A DNA stretch of 64,000 bases from Bacillota bacterium (lineage in GTDB: Bacteria; Bacillota; Clostridia; Acetivibrionales; DSM-1351). The stretch covers positions 37,953 through 101,952 of the forward strand of contig JAEWOH010000025.1 of NCBI GenBank assembly GCA_023460955.1, in the 5' to 3' direction. The stretch's first letter is position 1; each line of letters begins with the position of its first letter. A program made the translations under genes and the position numbers. The notes beneath the pieces are model-generated. The model had not been told where the DNA came from and made no database searches. It saw only the letters and a list, made by a program, of their open reading frames with translations. Positions 47,695-55,710 of this stretch are shown piece after piece.

Positions 47695-48846
47695 ATGATG
47701 AGGCCGATGAAGCTTGCCGGAAGCGAATTGATGTTTGGAAAGGGATCACTCGAACATTTGAAGTCGCTTAAAGGAAAGAAAGCGTTTATTGTAACCGGTG
47801 GTTCAAGTATGAAGAAAAGTGGAATTTTGGAAAAAACCATAAATTATTTGAAAGAGGCCGGAATAGACAGCTATGTTTTTGAAGGTGTTGAGCCCGACCC
47901 GGTATTCAGCACCGTATTGAAGGGTGCTGAGGCTATGAAACAGGAACAGCCTGATATAATAGTCGGACTGGGGGGCGGTTCGGCAATGGATGCAGCAAAA
48001 GCCATGTGGGTATATTATGAGGACCCTCAATTGAAAAGCTTAATGGATATTGTCCCTCCCAACCCGATTCCGCAGCTGAGAAAAAAGGCAAGGCTGGTTT
48101 GCATACCATCAACAAGCGGAACTGCAAGCGAGGTCAGCCGTTCGGTGGTAATAACAGATGACGAGACGCATATTAAATATGGAATTGGGAACATGGAAAT
48201 GATGCCTGATATCGCCATATGTGACCCTGAAGTAACAGCTACAATGCCTGCAAAAATTACGGCTGAAACAGGAATGGATGCTTTGACACATGCTTTGGAA
48301 GCACTTGTATCAAAGAGGGCCAATTATTTGAGCAGCATTCTGGCAAGAAATGCGGCAAAGGACATTATCATTAATCTTCCAAAAGCCTATGCTGATGGAA
48401 ATACAATAGAGTATCGGGAAGTTATGATTAATGCCTCCATGGTTGCAGGACTTGCATTTACTAATGTTTCTCTGGGCATTGTTCACTCCATGGCTCATAC
48501 ACTGGGCAGTTACTTCGGTATCTCCCATGGACTTGCTGATGCAATAATTCTTCCTTATATAATGAGTTTTAATCTTCAGGATGAAACTGCAAAGGCAGCC
48601 TATTCTCAACTGGCAACAGATTTGGGAACCAACGATTTGGTCAGCGTTGTTGCCGGCTTGAACAAGAGCATAGGCATCCCTTCGTATATCTCTGAACTGA
48701 TTCCTGACGAGGACAAATATCTGGAAAAGCTGGAGGTTATGGCTGAGATGGCATTAAAGGACGGATGTACAAAAACAAATCCGGTCATTCCTGACCTGGA
48801 ACAAATGAAAACATTATTTTTAAAAATATATAAAGCAGACAGTTAA
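47695..48846 (+). CDS. Iron-containing alcohol dehydrogenase
   Basis: A 383-residue group III (Fe-dependent) alcohol dehydrogenase. The NAD(P) site motif GGGSAMDAAKAMW and the segment PSTSGTASEVSRSVVITD are clear; metal-ligand histidines occur in GIVHSMAHTLG and GISHGLADAI. Two ATGs are adjacent (47695 and 47698). It is separated by 80 bases from the upstream gene. In this setting it may reduce a short aldehyde or ketone released by an aldolase step. The last codons coincide with the first unit of a tandem repeat. Confidence 0.9.
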   Translation: MMRPMKLAGSELMFGKGSLEHLKSLKGKKAFIVTGGSSMKKSGILEKTINYLKEAGIDSYVFEGVEPDPVFSTVLKGAEAMKQEQPDIIVGLGGGSAMDAAKAMWVYYEDPQLKSLMDIVPPNPIPQLRKKARLVCIPSTSGTASEVSRSVVITDDETHIKYGIGNMEMMPDIAICDPEVTATMPAKITAETGMDALTHALEALVSKRANYLSSILARNAAKDIIINLPKAYADGNTIEYREVMINASMVAGLAFTNVSLGIVHSMAHTLGSYFGISHGLADAIILPYIMSFNLQDETAKAAYSQLATDLGTNDLVSVVAGLNKSIGIPSYISELIPDEDKYLEKLEVMAEMALKDGCTKTNPVIPDLEQMKTLFLKIYKADS

Positions 48847-48959
48847 AGCAAATATAAAAAAACAGGTAAAACAAATATAAAGCAGACAGTTAAGCAAATA
48901 TAAAGAAAACAGTAAAACAAATATAAAGAAAATAGTGAAACAAATATTAAACAAATGGA
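48822..48959 (+). repeat. Short tandem repeat of 22-24 bp (about six copies)
   Basis: AT-rich units with the form AAACAAATATAAAGAAAACAGT are repeated about six times, the first inside the final codons of the dehydrogenase gene and the last degenerate. Unit length varies between 22 and 24 bases. There is no spacer, so it is not a CRISPR array. It separates the dehydrogenase and the TrpA-like gene. Confidence 0.75.
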
Positions 48960-48999
48960 TAAAGTACAGGCGGCATAAAAAATGCTTTTGGAGGTTACT

Positions 49000-49722
49000 G
49001 TGAAACTGATATGTTATTTATCAAATGGATATCCTACGATAGAGTCAAGTATTGAGATGGCTGAAAACTATATTCAGGCAGGCTGCGATATCATAGAAGT
49101 TGATTTCCCATCATCTGACCCCTATCTTGAAGGTGAGTATATAGCCAACCGAATGAAGGAAGCTCTTGAGGGGTGTAAAGATTATGACAAGTATATGGAG
49201 GGTATTGTAAAAATTAAAAACAGCCATCCCAGCACGAAGTTTATACTCCTTTCATACGAGAATACTATTCTGGAGATAGGTATTGAACGTTTTGTAAAGT
49301 TCTGCACAGAGAATGATTTGATGGATTTAATATATGTTGGGAGCCATAATGAGGAAGTAAAGAACAGACTTATTAACAATGGAATAAAAATATCCTGCTA
49401 TGTGCAATTTCATATGGACGAGAATGAGGTTCAGTCGGCCTTACTTTCAAATGGCTTCGTTTATATGCAGGCAAAGCCCACAACAAATAATATAAATCCT
49501 GAATATCCGACTTTGAAGCACTGTATAGACCGCTTGAAGGAGTTGGGAATCAATAGGGAGATATACTGTGGTGTTGGGATTTATACGCCGGAGGATATTC
49601 AGATGGCTCGGGAATCCGGCGCCGACGGAGTTTTTGTGGGAAGCACAGTACTTAAGTTGCATAATGATATTCCTAAAATGAAAGAAACTATAGAGTTATT
49701 TAAGAAGACATGCAATGAATAG
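49000..49722 (+). CDS. TrpA-like TIM-barrel protein (tryptophan synthase alpha homologue)
   Basis: A 240-residue (beta/alpha)8 barrel resembling tryptophan synthase alpha chain: DIIEVDFPSSDPYLEG aligns with the TrpA active-site loop, and GADGVFVGSTVLK with its C-terminal phosphate-binding end. The general acid E49 of TrpA is kept (E33), but D60 is replaced by Glu (E44). No trpB or other trp gene is present. It is probably a lyase or aldolase on a phosphorylated substrate rather than a tryptophan enzyme. GTG at 49000 with GGAGG at 48990-48994 is preferred over the ATG at 48982, which precedes that site. Confidence 0.75.
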   Translation: MKLICYLSNGYPTIESSIEMAENYIQAGCDIIEVDFPSSDPYLEGEYIANRMKEALEGCKDYDKYMEGIVKIKNSHPSTKFILLSYENTILEIGIERFVKFCTENDLMDLIYVGSHNEEVKNRLINNGIKISCYVQFHMDENEVQSALLSNGFVYMQAKPTTNNINPEYPTLKHCIDRLKELGINREIYCGVGIYTPEDIQMARESGADGVFVGSTVLKLHNDIPKMKETIELFKKTCNE

Positions 49723-49776
49723 GAAACTACACAAGCAGCAAGCAATTAGCTGAAAATACATCCTACAAAGAAAAAG

Positions 49777-49802
49777 TACCCGTAACGGGTATTTTTTCTT
49801 TG
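49777..49802 (+). terminator. Terminator of the nucleoside cluster
   Basis: A 6-bp stem TACCCG/CGGGTA with a TAA loop (49777-49791) is followed by ATTTTTTCTTT-like sequence. It ends the long plus-strand operon. Confidence 0.85.
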
Positions 49803-49870
49803 TGCGTGCGCCCAGCATGGGCGCAATCTAAATGCACAACGGTGACAGAATGACAGAATGACAACAGAAG
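49802..49870 (+). mobile_element. Possible group II intron 5'-end remnant
   Basis: GTGCGCCCAGCATGGGCGC at 49806-49824, close to the GTGCG start of group II introns (compare the Ll.LtrB intron start GTGCGCCCAGAT), forms an 8-bp hairpin (49807-49814 with 49818-49825). It lies directly after an intrinsic terminator, the preferred site of class C introns. Only the first tens of bases look intron-like, and no reverse transcriptase or domain V follows. It could be a chance hairpin. Confidence 0.3.
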
Positions 49871-49971
49871 GACATGCAAAAAAATCTTGCCTGTTTTTAA
49901 GATCTGTGTTAAAATACTTAATTGTATGTGGAAATCAGAGATTTCTACACAAAATAAATATTTACATCCTT

Positions 49972-50013
49972 GCTCTGTACTCTTGTTACAGAGCCGTAAA
50001 GTCCGAGGGGAGG
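49972..50013 (+). promoter_or_regulatory. Likely S6:S18 ribosomal leader
   Basis: An 8-bp perfect stem GCTCTGTA/TACAGAGC (49972-49979 with 49987-49994) is followed by CGTAAAGTCCGAGGGGAGG, which runs into the rpsF ribosome site. Leader RNAs of rpsF operons bind the S6:S18 complex near CCG-containing segments for autorepression; the CCG here fits loosely. Confidence 0.4.
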
Positions 50014-50021
50014 TGCACTAC

Positions 50022-50306
50022 ATGTTAAAGAAGTATGAAACTATCTTTATTATCAATTCAGAGGTTGGAGAGGAATCCACAAAAGCCCTGGTAGAAAAAT
50101 TCAAGACTATGCTCGAAACTTCAACCCAGCTCGAAAGTATTGACGAGTGGGGAAAGAGAAAGTTGGCATATGAAATTGACGATAAGAACGAGGGTTACTA
50201 CGTACTTGCCAATTTCTCAGCTGAGCCAAGTTTTCCTGCTGAATTAGAAAGAGTTTATAAAATCACTGAAGGAATCCTTAAGTATATTATAATAGCTAAG
50301 GATTAA
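50022..50306 (+). CDS. rpsF: Small ribosomal subunit protein bS6
   Basis: A 94-residue S6 protein with the normal start MLKKYETIFIINSEVGEE and the conserved LAYEIDDKNEGYYVLANF strand. The ATG at 50022 with GGGGAGG at 50007-50013 is the true start; a longer in-frame opening from 49887 runs through the leader and is not used. It pairs with S18 on the 30S platform. It heads the rpsF-ssb-rpsR operon. Confidence 0.97.
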   Translation: MLKKYETIFIINSEVGEESTKALVEKFKTMLETSTQLESIDEWGKRKLAYEIDDKNEGYYVLANFSAEPSFPAELERVYKITEGILKYIIIAKD

Positions 50307-50381
50307 TTTATGTTGGTGTTTTTATTTAAATTGACTACGTGATCCGTGCTTTAGCACGCTGCGCGTAAAGGGAAGGTTAGT

Positions 50382-50813
50382 ATGAACAAAGTTGTTTTAA
50401 TGGGAAGACTTACTAAAGATCCTGATCTGAGATACACCAGTGGGAACAATACTCCGGTTGCGAGTTTTTCCATTGCTGTAAACAGACGTGCTACTGCAAA
50501 GGAAGGTCAGCCGCAGGCTGATTTCATAAACATCGTAGCATGGAACAAAACTGCTGAATTTTGTCAGAAGTATTTTACAAAAGGAATGCAGGTAGCCATT
50601 GTTGGAAGACTTCAAACAAGAACCTGGGACGACAATGAAGGAAAACGTCATTATGTCACTGAAGTAGTGGCAGACGAAACCTACTTTGCCGACAGCAAGA
50701 GAAGCGGAGAAGGCGGAACTGGCGGTCCAGCTCCAAGAACCTATTCCGATAGTCCTGCAACTTCAGGTGACGGCTTCTACCCAATGGATGAGGATGATGA
50801 ACTTCCTTTTTAA
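50382..50813 (+). CDS. ssb: Single-stranded DNA-binding protein
   Basis: A 143-residue SSB. The OB-fold (about 1-105) starts MNKVVLMGRLTKDPDLRYT, then a Gly/Ser/Pro-rich linker and the acidic tail DEDDELPF that recruits repair and replication proteins. It is placed between rpsF and rpsR as in most Firmicutes. A 6-bp hairpin CGTGCT-TT-AGCACG (50345-50358) lies just before its ribosome site. Confidence 0.97.
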   Translation: MNKVVLMGRLTKDPDLRYTSGNNTPVASFSIAVNRRATAKEGQPQADFINIVAWNKTAEFCQKYFTKGMQVAIVGRLQTRTWDDNEGKRHYVTEVVADETYFADSKRSGEGGTGGPAPRTYSDSPATSGDGFYPMDEDDELPF

Positions 50814-50907
50814 TCAGGAAGCCTGATTCCATAAATGATGAATTATTTAAACGAAAAATAAATTTTAGTCAGTACCGTTTGACGGTACGCGAAAGGAGGA
50901 TTTTCAA

Positions 50908-51201
50908 ATGCCAGGACCAAAGAGAGATAACAGAAGAAATGACAGAGCCGATTACGATAAGGGCGAAGGCAAGGGCGGCATGAGAATGAGAAGAGCAAAG
51001 AAGAAAGTTTGCGCATTCTGTGTTGATAAAGCTACTGATATAGATTACAAAGATGTTGCCAAGATCAGAAAGTATGTTTCTGAAAGAGGTAAGATTCTTC
51101 CTAGAAGAATATCAGGAAACTGCGCTAAGCACCAGCGTCAGCTGACAGTTGCCGTAAAGAGAGCAAGACACATTGCTTTGCTTCCTTACACTGCAGAATA
51201 A
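50908..51201 (+). CDS. rpsR: Small ribosomal subunit protein bS18 (zinc-type)
   Basis: A 97-residue S18, longer than the usual about 75-80 residues because of a charged N-terminal extension (KRDNRRNDRADYDKGEGK). The core begins at KKVCAFC and holds CAFC plus a later cysteine (SGNCAKHQR), suggesting a zinc-binding form. AAGGAGG precedes the ATG. A small hairpin GTACCGT/ACGGTAC (50872-50888) lies just upstream. Confidence 0.96.
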   Translation: MPGPKRDNRRNDRADYDKGEGKGGMRMRRAKKKVCAFCVDKATDIDYKDVAKIRKYVSERGKILPRRISGNCAKHQRQLTVAVKRARHIALLPYTAE

Positions 51202-51211
51202 ATAATAAGAT

Positions 51212-51246
51212 AAAAACCCGCCGATCTATGATTTGGCGGGTTTTTT
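51212..51246 (+). terminator. Terminator of rpsF-ssb-rpsR
   Basis: An 11-bp stem (51212-51222 with 51235-51245, core ACCCGCC/GGCGGGT) ends in a T-run. Confidence 0.92.
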
Positions 51247-51314
51247 AGGTTCTTTCAGTTTTAAGTTTTTGTTTTTTGTTTTAAAGGGTTTTAACCTTTT
51301 ACAGCCCCGAAAGC

Positions 51315-51989
51315 TTACAATCTGGATTCCACAACACACAGAAAATCATATATTGGCTTAAGCTCCTTGAAGCCTTGCTTCAACACTTCGGGCAGGTCCT
51401 TGGAAAAGGCCAGCTCAAAGTTATTTTGCACGCATTCAAAGTAAATATTTTTTCTATCAAGCCAGGTTTTGAGGTTTTCGGGCTGATCAGGGAATTTACT
51501 TCTTTTATACAGTTCTCCGCCTAAAACAAACTTATTCTGTGACTCATAATATTTTTGAGCCATGACAAAAGCAGGATGCTTGTCTATAATCATCTCACGC
51601 AAATTTGTCATGGAGGATGGGTCTGCGCCATAATAGCCTATTCCATAGCTTGAGCCCTTTTGGCTTATTTCAAACCAGAAACATGGGGCTGTGGACATCA
51701 TGGACTTGTCTCTCAGGAATACCAGCCAAACATTGTCCCGATACAAGGTTTTATCCTTGGTAAAACGGGTATCTCTTCTAACTCTGGATATAAGCTTGGA
51801 AGGGATGGTTATCAGCTGGCTGTCAATATCCAGCATGGTAGGGGCCAACTCTTTTATCAGTTCTACAAAGGGATTGTATACGTATTTTTTATAATCATCC
51901 TTATGACTGTCATACCAATCTTTACTGTTATTCATTCTATTTTCCATTAGAAATTTCAAGGCTTCTCCTGTAATGCCGGTAAAACTCAT
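51315..51989 (-). CDS. DUF2461 family protein
   Basis: A 224-residue protein of the DUF2461/TIGR02453 family, whose function is not known. Family features are visible: an opening FMENRMNNSKDWYDSHKDDY-like segment, then RDTRFTKDKTLYRDNVWLVF and SKLISRVRR. The true start is ATG 51989 with AGGAGG just upstream; three extra in-frame residue blocks before it are ignored. It is isolated on the minus strand between ribosomal and pheA genes. A 14-bp palindrome lies in its promoter region. Confidence 0.85.
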   Translation of the reverse strand: MSFTGITGEALKFLMENRMNNSKDWYDSHKDDYKKYVYNPFVELIKELAPTMLDIDSQLITIPSKLISRVRRDTRFTKDKTLYRDNVWLVFLRDKSMMSTAPCFWFEISQKGSSYGIGYYGADPSSMTNLREMIIDKHPAFVMAQKYYESQNKFVLGGELYKRSKFPDQPENLKTWLDRKNIYFECVQNNFELAFSKDLPEVLKQGFKELKPIYDFLCVVESRL

Positions 51990-52018
51990 GATAACCTCCT
52001 GATTCATGACTATTATCA

Positions 52019-52032
52019 AACAAACGTTTGTT
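52019..52032. promoter_or_regulatory. 14-bp perfect palindrome (candidate operator)
   Basis: AACAAACGTTTGTT is self-complementary and lies 30 bases before the DUF2461 start in the divergent gap with pheA. It resembles operators of TetR-type repressors. The spacing does not match the clostridial LexA box. No regulator gene is adjacent. The rest of 52033-52254 is AT-rich and gene-free. Confidence 0.4.
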
Positions 52033-52254
52033 CTAAATTACATTTTGACAGAACACACCTTAGAAATCAATAGCCTTTCTAATAGTATTCCAAGTTTTTA
52101 TGTTTCAAAAACCGATGGCATAATTATATTATTATGCTCAAATTACCTTATACCTGTTGGAAAAATAGCCAAAGAGTGATATTATAGTTAAGAATGCACA
52201 AATAAAAAACCATTATTTTATGGTTTATTAATAAAGGACGGAATTCTGCCATAC

Positions 52255-53115
52255 ATGAATAAAAGTATAGGTTTTTTGGGTCCGAGAGGGACTTTTTCTC
52301 ATGAAGCCGTTGAAGCATATCAGGCTGAGACCGGTAAAACATACAGGTTAGAGGAATATTCAACAATAAGGGATGTTTTATACTCCTTAAAAAACGGAGA
52401 AGTAGACGAGGCTATAGTACCAATTGAGAATTCACTTGAAGGTGCTGTCAATATTACATTAGATGTTCTTGCAAAAGAAGAGGATCTGTTTATAATTGAT
52501 GAATTTATTATTCCAATTAATCTAAATCTTGTTGTGAAAAAAGGGACAACTCCTGAAAACATAAGCATAATAATGTCTCATCCGCAGCCTCTTGGACAGT
52601 GCAGAAATTACCTTGCGAGAAATTTTCCTGATGTTGTGCAGATGGAAGAAAACAGTACCACAGCGGCTGCCCGGAAAGTTCTGGACGGAGAAGGAACATC
52701 AGCAGCAATTACTTCCAATATAGCAGCTAAAATGTACGGGCTTGATGTATTACATAAAAATGTGCAGGACGTAGAAAATAACAGAACGAGATTTGTGGTA
52801 GTCGGTAAGTCACTGAGCGCAGCAACAGGTTCTGATAAAACTTCAATAGTTTTTTCTACAGAGAATAAACCAGGCAGCCTCTATAAGGTTTTGGACATTT
52901 TCAGCTTATGGGATATAAATATGACCAGAATAGAGTCCAGGCCATCAAAGAATGCACTGGGACAATATATTTTTTTCATAGATATCGACGGACATATAAA
53001 TGACCAGGATGTTTTTGATGCATTGACCATGGTAAAAAGGAAAACATCTTTTTACAAGTTCATTGGTTCGTATCCGGTCTTTAACGAAAAAACACAGCGA
53101 ATAGATGTCACTTAA
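52255..53115 (+). CDS. pheA: Prephenate dehydratase
   Basis: A 286-residue enzyme converting prephenate to phenylpyruvate in phenylalanine synthesis. It has the dehydratase domain (about 1-180; opening FLGPRGTFSHEA, catalytic TRF in ENNRTRFVVVG) followed by an ACT domain (about 195-275; ESRPSKNALGQYIFFID), the allosteric phenylalanine site. There is no chorismate mutase domain, as is usual in Firmicutes. AAAGGACGG precedes the ATG. Confidence 0.96.
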   Translation: MNKSIGFLGPRGTFSHEAVEAYQAETGKTYRLEEYSTIRDVLYSLKNGEVDEAIVPIENSLEGAVNITLDVLAKEEDLFIIDEFIIPINLNLVVKKGTTPENISIIMSHPQPLGQCRNYLARNFPDVVQMEENSTTAAARKVLDGEGTSAAITSNIAAKMYGLDVLHKNVQDVENNRTRFVVVGKSLSAATGSDKTSIVFSTENKPGSLYKVLDIFSLWDINMTRIESRPSKNALGQYIFFIDIDGHINDQDVFDALTMVKRKTSFYKFIGSYPVFNEKTQRIDVT

Positions 53116-53176
53116 GTATAGCTTTGTAACTTAAATAGCAGTTATAGTCGGGAAATAGAGTCAAATAGACCCAATA

Positions 53177-53186
53177 GTGGTATAAT
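53177..53186 (+). promoter_or_regulatory. Extended -10 promoter for the gdpP-dnaB operon
   Basis: An extended -10 box TGGTATAAT ends at 53186, about 118 bases before the MazG-like start. The -35 region is poor (GAGTCA-like), as often with extended -10 promoters. Confidence 0.5.
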
Positions 53187-53303
53187 TTAGGGACGGTTAA
53201 TAATACAATGCGCAAAAAATACCCTGCGCAAGCTGATTTTTAATCGGTAAAATATTTTATATTACTATTTGTATGCGTAATGTTCGCGTAGATGGGGGTT
53301 ATT

Positions 53304-53648
53304 ATGGCTTTATTTGATAATCAACTGGATATTACTAGAAATATTAAGATTATTGACTGGCTCAAAAGTGAACTTCTGACCGATGTTGCAAACTTGTTCA
53401 AGGCTCTTGTAAACGGTGTCAGGGAAGAGGTTTCCGACACGCTTTCCGACACGTTGGCCAATATAATTTTAATCAGTTATCTTCTGGGAAAACGGTTTGG
53501 AATTAATTATAGATCAATCGAAACAAAGATTGAAAATAAAATCAGGCTCGGTCTGGTAGAAAACCATGAAGTTGAGAAATATTACGGGGATTTATCAGAG
53601 CTTTCGAAACATTTGAACAGTTCGAGAAGCAGAAGACAAGGGGCCTGA
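53304..53648 (+). CDS. MazG-like family protein
   Basis: A 114-residue protein matching the clostridial MazG-like family (all-alpha): DITRNIKIIDWLKSELLTDVA opening, then LADTLANIILISYLLGKRFG-like and a C-terminal VEKYYGDLSEL. Whether it hydrolyses nucleotides is not established. The ATG at 53304 has GGGGGT just upstream; an earlier in-frame ATG at 53292 overlaps that site. An 11-base direct repeat (TTTCCGACACG, twice near 53430-53450) encodes SDTLSDTLA. It is the first gene of the operon containing gdpP, rplI and dnaB. Confidence 0.8.
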   Translation: MALFDNQLDITRNIKIIDWLKSELLTDVANLFKALVNGVREEVSDTLSDTLANIILISYLLGKRFGINYRSIETKIENKIRLGLVENHEVEKYYGDLSELSKHLNSSRSRRQGA

Positions 53649-53677
53649 CAATTGTATTCGCTAAGAGGAGATTGTGA

Positions 53678-55681
53678 ATGGATAATAAAAAATTGTCACA
53701 CATATTTATTCCAAAGGCAGGCTTCTATCTTTGGGTGATTTTGTTCCTTATCGGGGTAACGGCCTATTTGAGTCCAATAATGGCTATACCTGAGTTTGTT
53801 CTGTTCATTTTTCTTGTGATATATCATTACAAATCAAACCATATTAGAAACAGAGAAATAACCAAATACATAGAGACACTTACCTTTAATATTGACTGTG
53901 CCACCAAGGATACCCTGCTGAACTTTCCAATGCCGTTGGTGCTTGCGGAACTGGACGGCACAATAGTGTGGTATAACTCCTCTTTCAGGGGTATATTTGA
54001 GGATGATAATTTCCTTCAGAGAACAGTTTTAAGCCTTATAACTGAGATAAAGCCTCAGCTTACAGAGGGAGACAGTATTAACATTTCCAAGGATGTCACT
54101 ATAAATAACCGTTATTATTCCGCACTTGGAAACCTTGTAAAGGTAGATGACAACAAGGAGAAGGAAAGCGTTATAGTAATGCTTTATCTTGTTGATAATA
54201 CCGAGCTTGTTAATCAGAAGCAAAAGTATGAGGAGAACAAGAATACTGTAGGTGTAATTGTTATTGACAACTATGATGATCTGATGCAAAGTCTGGAGGA
54301 CTCTAAGAGACCTCAGATTATGGCCGAAATCGAGAAAAAGATTTCCAGCTGGATAGGTCACACAGGCGGAATTTTGAAGAAATTTGAGCGAGACAAATAT
54401 TTATGTATATATGCGTTTAAGTACTTAAAGGAGCTTGAAGAAAAGAAGTTTGAAATACTGGAAACAGTTAAGGAAATTAATTTAGGGAATAAAATACCTG
54501 TAACCCTAAGTATAGGAATGGGTATCAATGCGCCCACAATACTGGAAAATTTGCAGAACGCCTATGCCGGTATCGACATTGCTTTAGGCCGTGGCGGTGA
54601 CCATGTAGTGATAAAGGATGGAGATAACTTCAGATTTTTCGGAGGCCGGAACAGAGAGCTTGAAAAACGAACAAGGGTTAAGGCCAGGGTTATTGCATAT
54701 GCATTGAGGGGTTTGATTGATCAGGCACCTTCAGTACTTATCATGGGACATGAAAATGCGGATATAGACTGTCTTGGTGCAGCTTTAGGTATTTATAGAA
54801 TAGTAAAGAGCCGTGATAAGCGTGTAAACATAGTACTAAATCATTCAAATGCAAATATAGATTCGGTTCTGAATAAGCTTGCTAAAGAGCCCGAATACAG
54901 TAATGTTTTTGTGGGCAGGAACGAAGCTCTCGATATTATAACAAAAAAGACGCTTCTGATTGTTGTAGACACACATAGACCAAGTTTTACCGAGACTCCG
55001 GAATTGCTCAGAATGACCGACCAGATTGTAATAATAGATCATCACAGACGTGGTGCAGACTATATACAGGATGCCGTTCTTTCATACCAGGAAACCTATG
55101 CATCTTCAACCTGTGAGCTTGTCACAGAGCTACTGCAATACCTTGAAGAGAAAATCAGGCTTACTAATATTGAGACAGAGGCTTTATATGCCGGTATAGT
55201 TGTTGACACTAAAAACTTTATATTTAAAACCGGTGTCAGAACCTTTGAAGCCGCTTCATACCTAAGGAGACAGGGCGTTGATACCGTTTCGGTTAAACAA
55301 CTGTTTCAGAATGATTTAAAAACTTATATTACAATATCAAATATAGTCAAAGAAGCCGAAGTAGTGTATGATAATATTGCAATATCAATTTGTCCTAAAA
55401 ATACAAAGAATGCTCAGCTTATCGCAGCGCAGGCAGCAGACCAGCTGCTCAGTCTGTCGGGATTGATTGCAGCCTTTGTACTGAGCTATCACGAAGGTGA
55501 AGTTATAATAAGCGGAAGATCTCTTGGAGAAATAAACGTTCAAATGATTCTTGAAAAACTTGGTGGAGGCGGACATTTAACTGTTGCAGGCGCTCAGATT
55601 GAAAATGTAACAATCCAGGAGGCCAAGGAAAGCCTTAAAACCGCTATTTTTGAATATATTGACAGCTTAAACAAGGAATAG
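53678..55681 (+). CDS. gdpP: Cyclic-di-AMP phosphodiesterase GdpP
   Basis: A 667-residue membrane enzyme degrading c-di-AMP. Two N-terminal helices (about 15-50) are followed by a PAS-like region, a degenerate GGDEF domain (about 175-310) and a DHH/DHHA1 module. The DHH motifs are intact: HENADIDCLGAALG, VVDTHRPS, IDHHRRGADY and GGGGHLTVAGA. It controls osmotic and cell-wall homeostasis. It precedes rplI and dnaB as in Bacillus. Confidence 0.96.
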   Translation: MDNKKLSHIFIPKAGFYLWVILFLIGVTAYLSPIMAIPEFVLFIFLVIYHYKSNHIRNREITKYIETLTFNIDCATKDTLLNFPMPLVLAELDGTIVWYNSSFRGIFEDDNFLQRTVLSLITEIKPQLTEGDSINISKDVTINNRYYSALGNLVKVDDNKEKESVIVMLYLVDNTELVNQKQKYEENKNTVGVIVIDNYDDLMQSLEDSKRPQIMAEIEKKISSWIGHTGGILKKFERDKYLCIYAFKYLKELEEKKFEILETVKEINLGNKIPVTLSIGMGINAPTILENLQNAYAGIDIALGRGGDHVVIKDGDNFRFFGGRNRELEKRTRVKARVIAYALRGLIDQAPSVLIMGHENADIDCLGAALGIYRIVKSRDKRVNIVLNHSNANIDSVLNKLAKEPEYSNVFVGRNEALDIITKKTLLIVVDTHRPSFTETPELLRMTDQIVIIDHHRRGADYIQDAVLSYQETYASSTCELVTELLQYLEEKIRLTNIETEALYAGIVVDTKNFIFKTGVRTFEAASYLRRQGVDTVSVKQLFQNDLKTYITISNIVKEAEVVYDNIAISICPKNTKNAQLIAAQAADQLLSLSGLIAAFVLSYHEGEVIISGRSLGEINVQMILEKLGGGGHLTVAGAQIENVTIQEAKESLKTAIFEYIDSLNKE

Positions 55682-55710
55682 CTGTCAGCAATGTCAGGAG
55701 GAAGATACAA

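Noticed and set aside
48822..48959. CRISPR array
   Set aside because: Units are contiguous without unique spacers, vary in length, and no cas gene is present.
49000..49722. Genuine tryptophan synthase alpha chain
   Set aside because: No trp genes around, the D60 position is Glu, and the context is a nucleoside cluster.
49991..50013. Group II intron domain V from the GAGCCGT string
   Set aside because: Only a short match that lies within the rpsF leader; the domain V hairpin and bulge are absent.
49887..50021. N-terminal extension of ribosomal protein S6
   Set aside because: It runs through the leader hairpin and ribosome site, and S6 proteins start at the position of ATG 50022.
52019..52032. 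LexA (SOS) box
   Set aside because: The centre-to-half-site spacing does not fit GAAC-N4-GTTC around the palindrome's axis.
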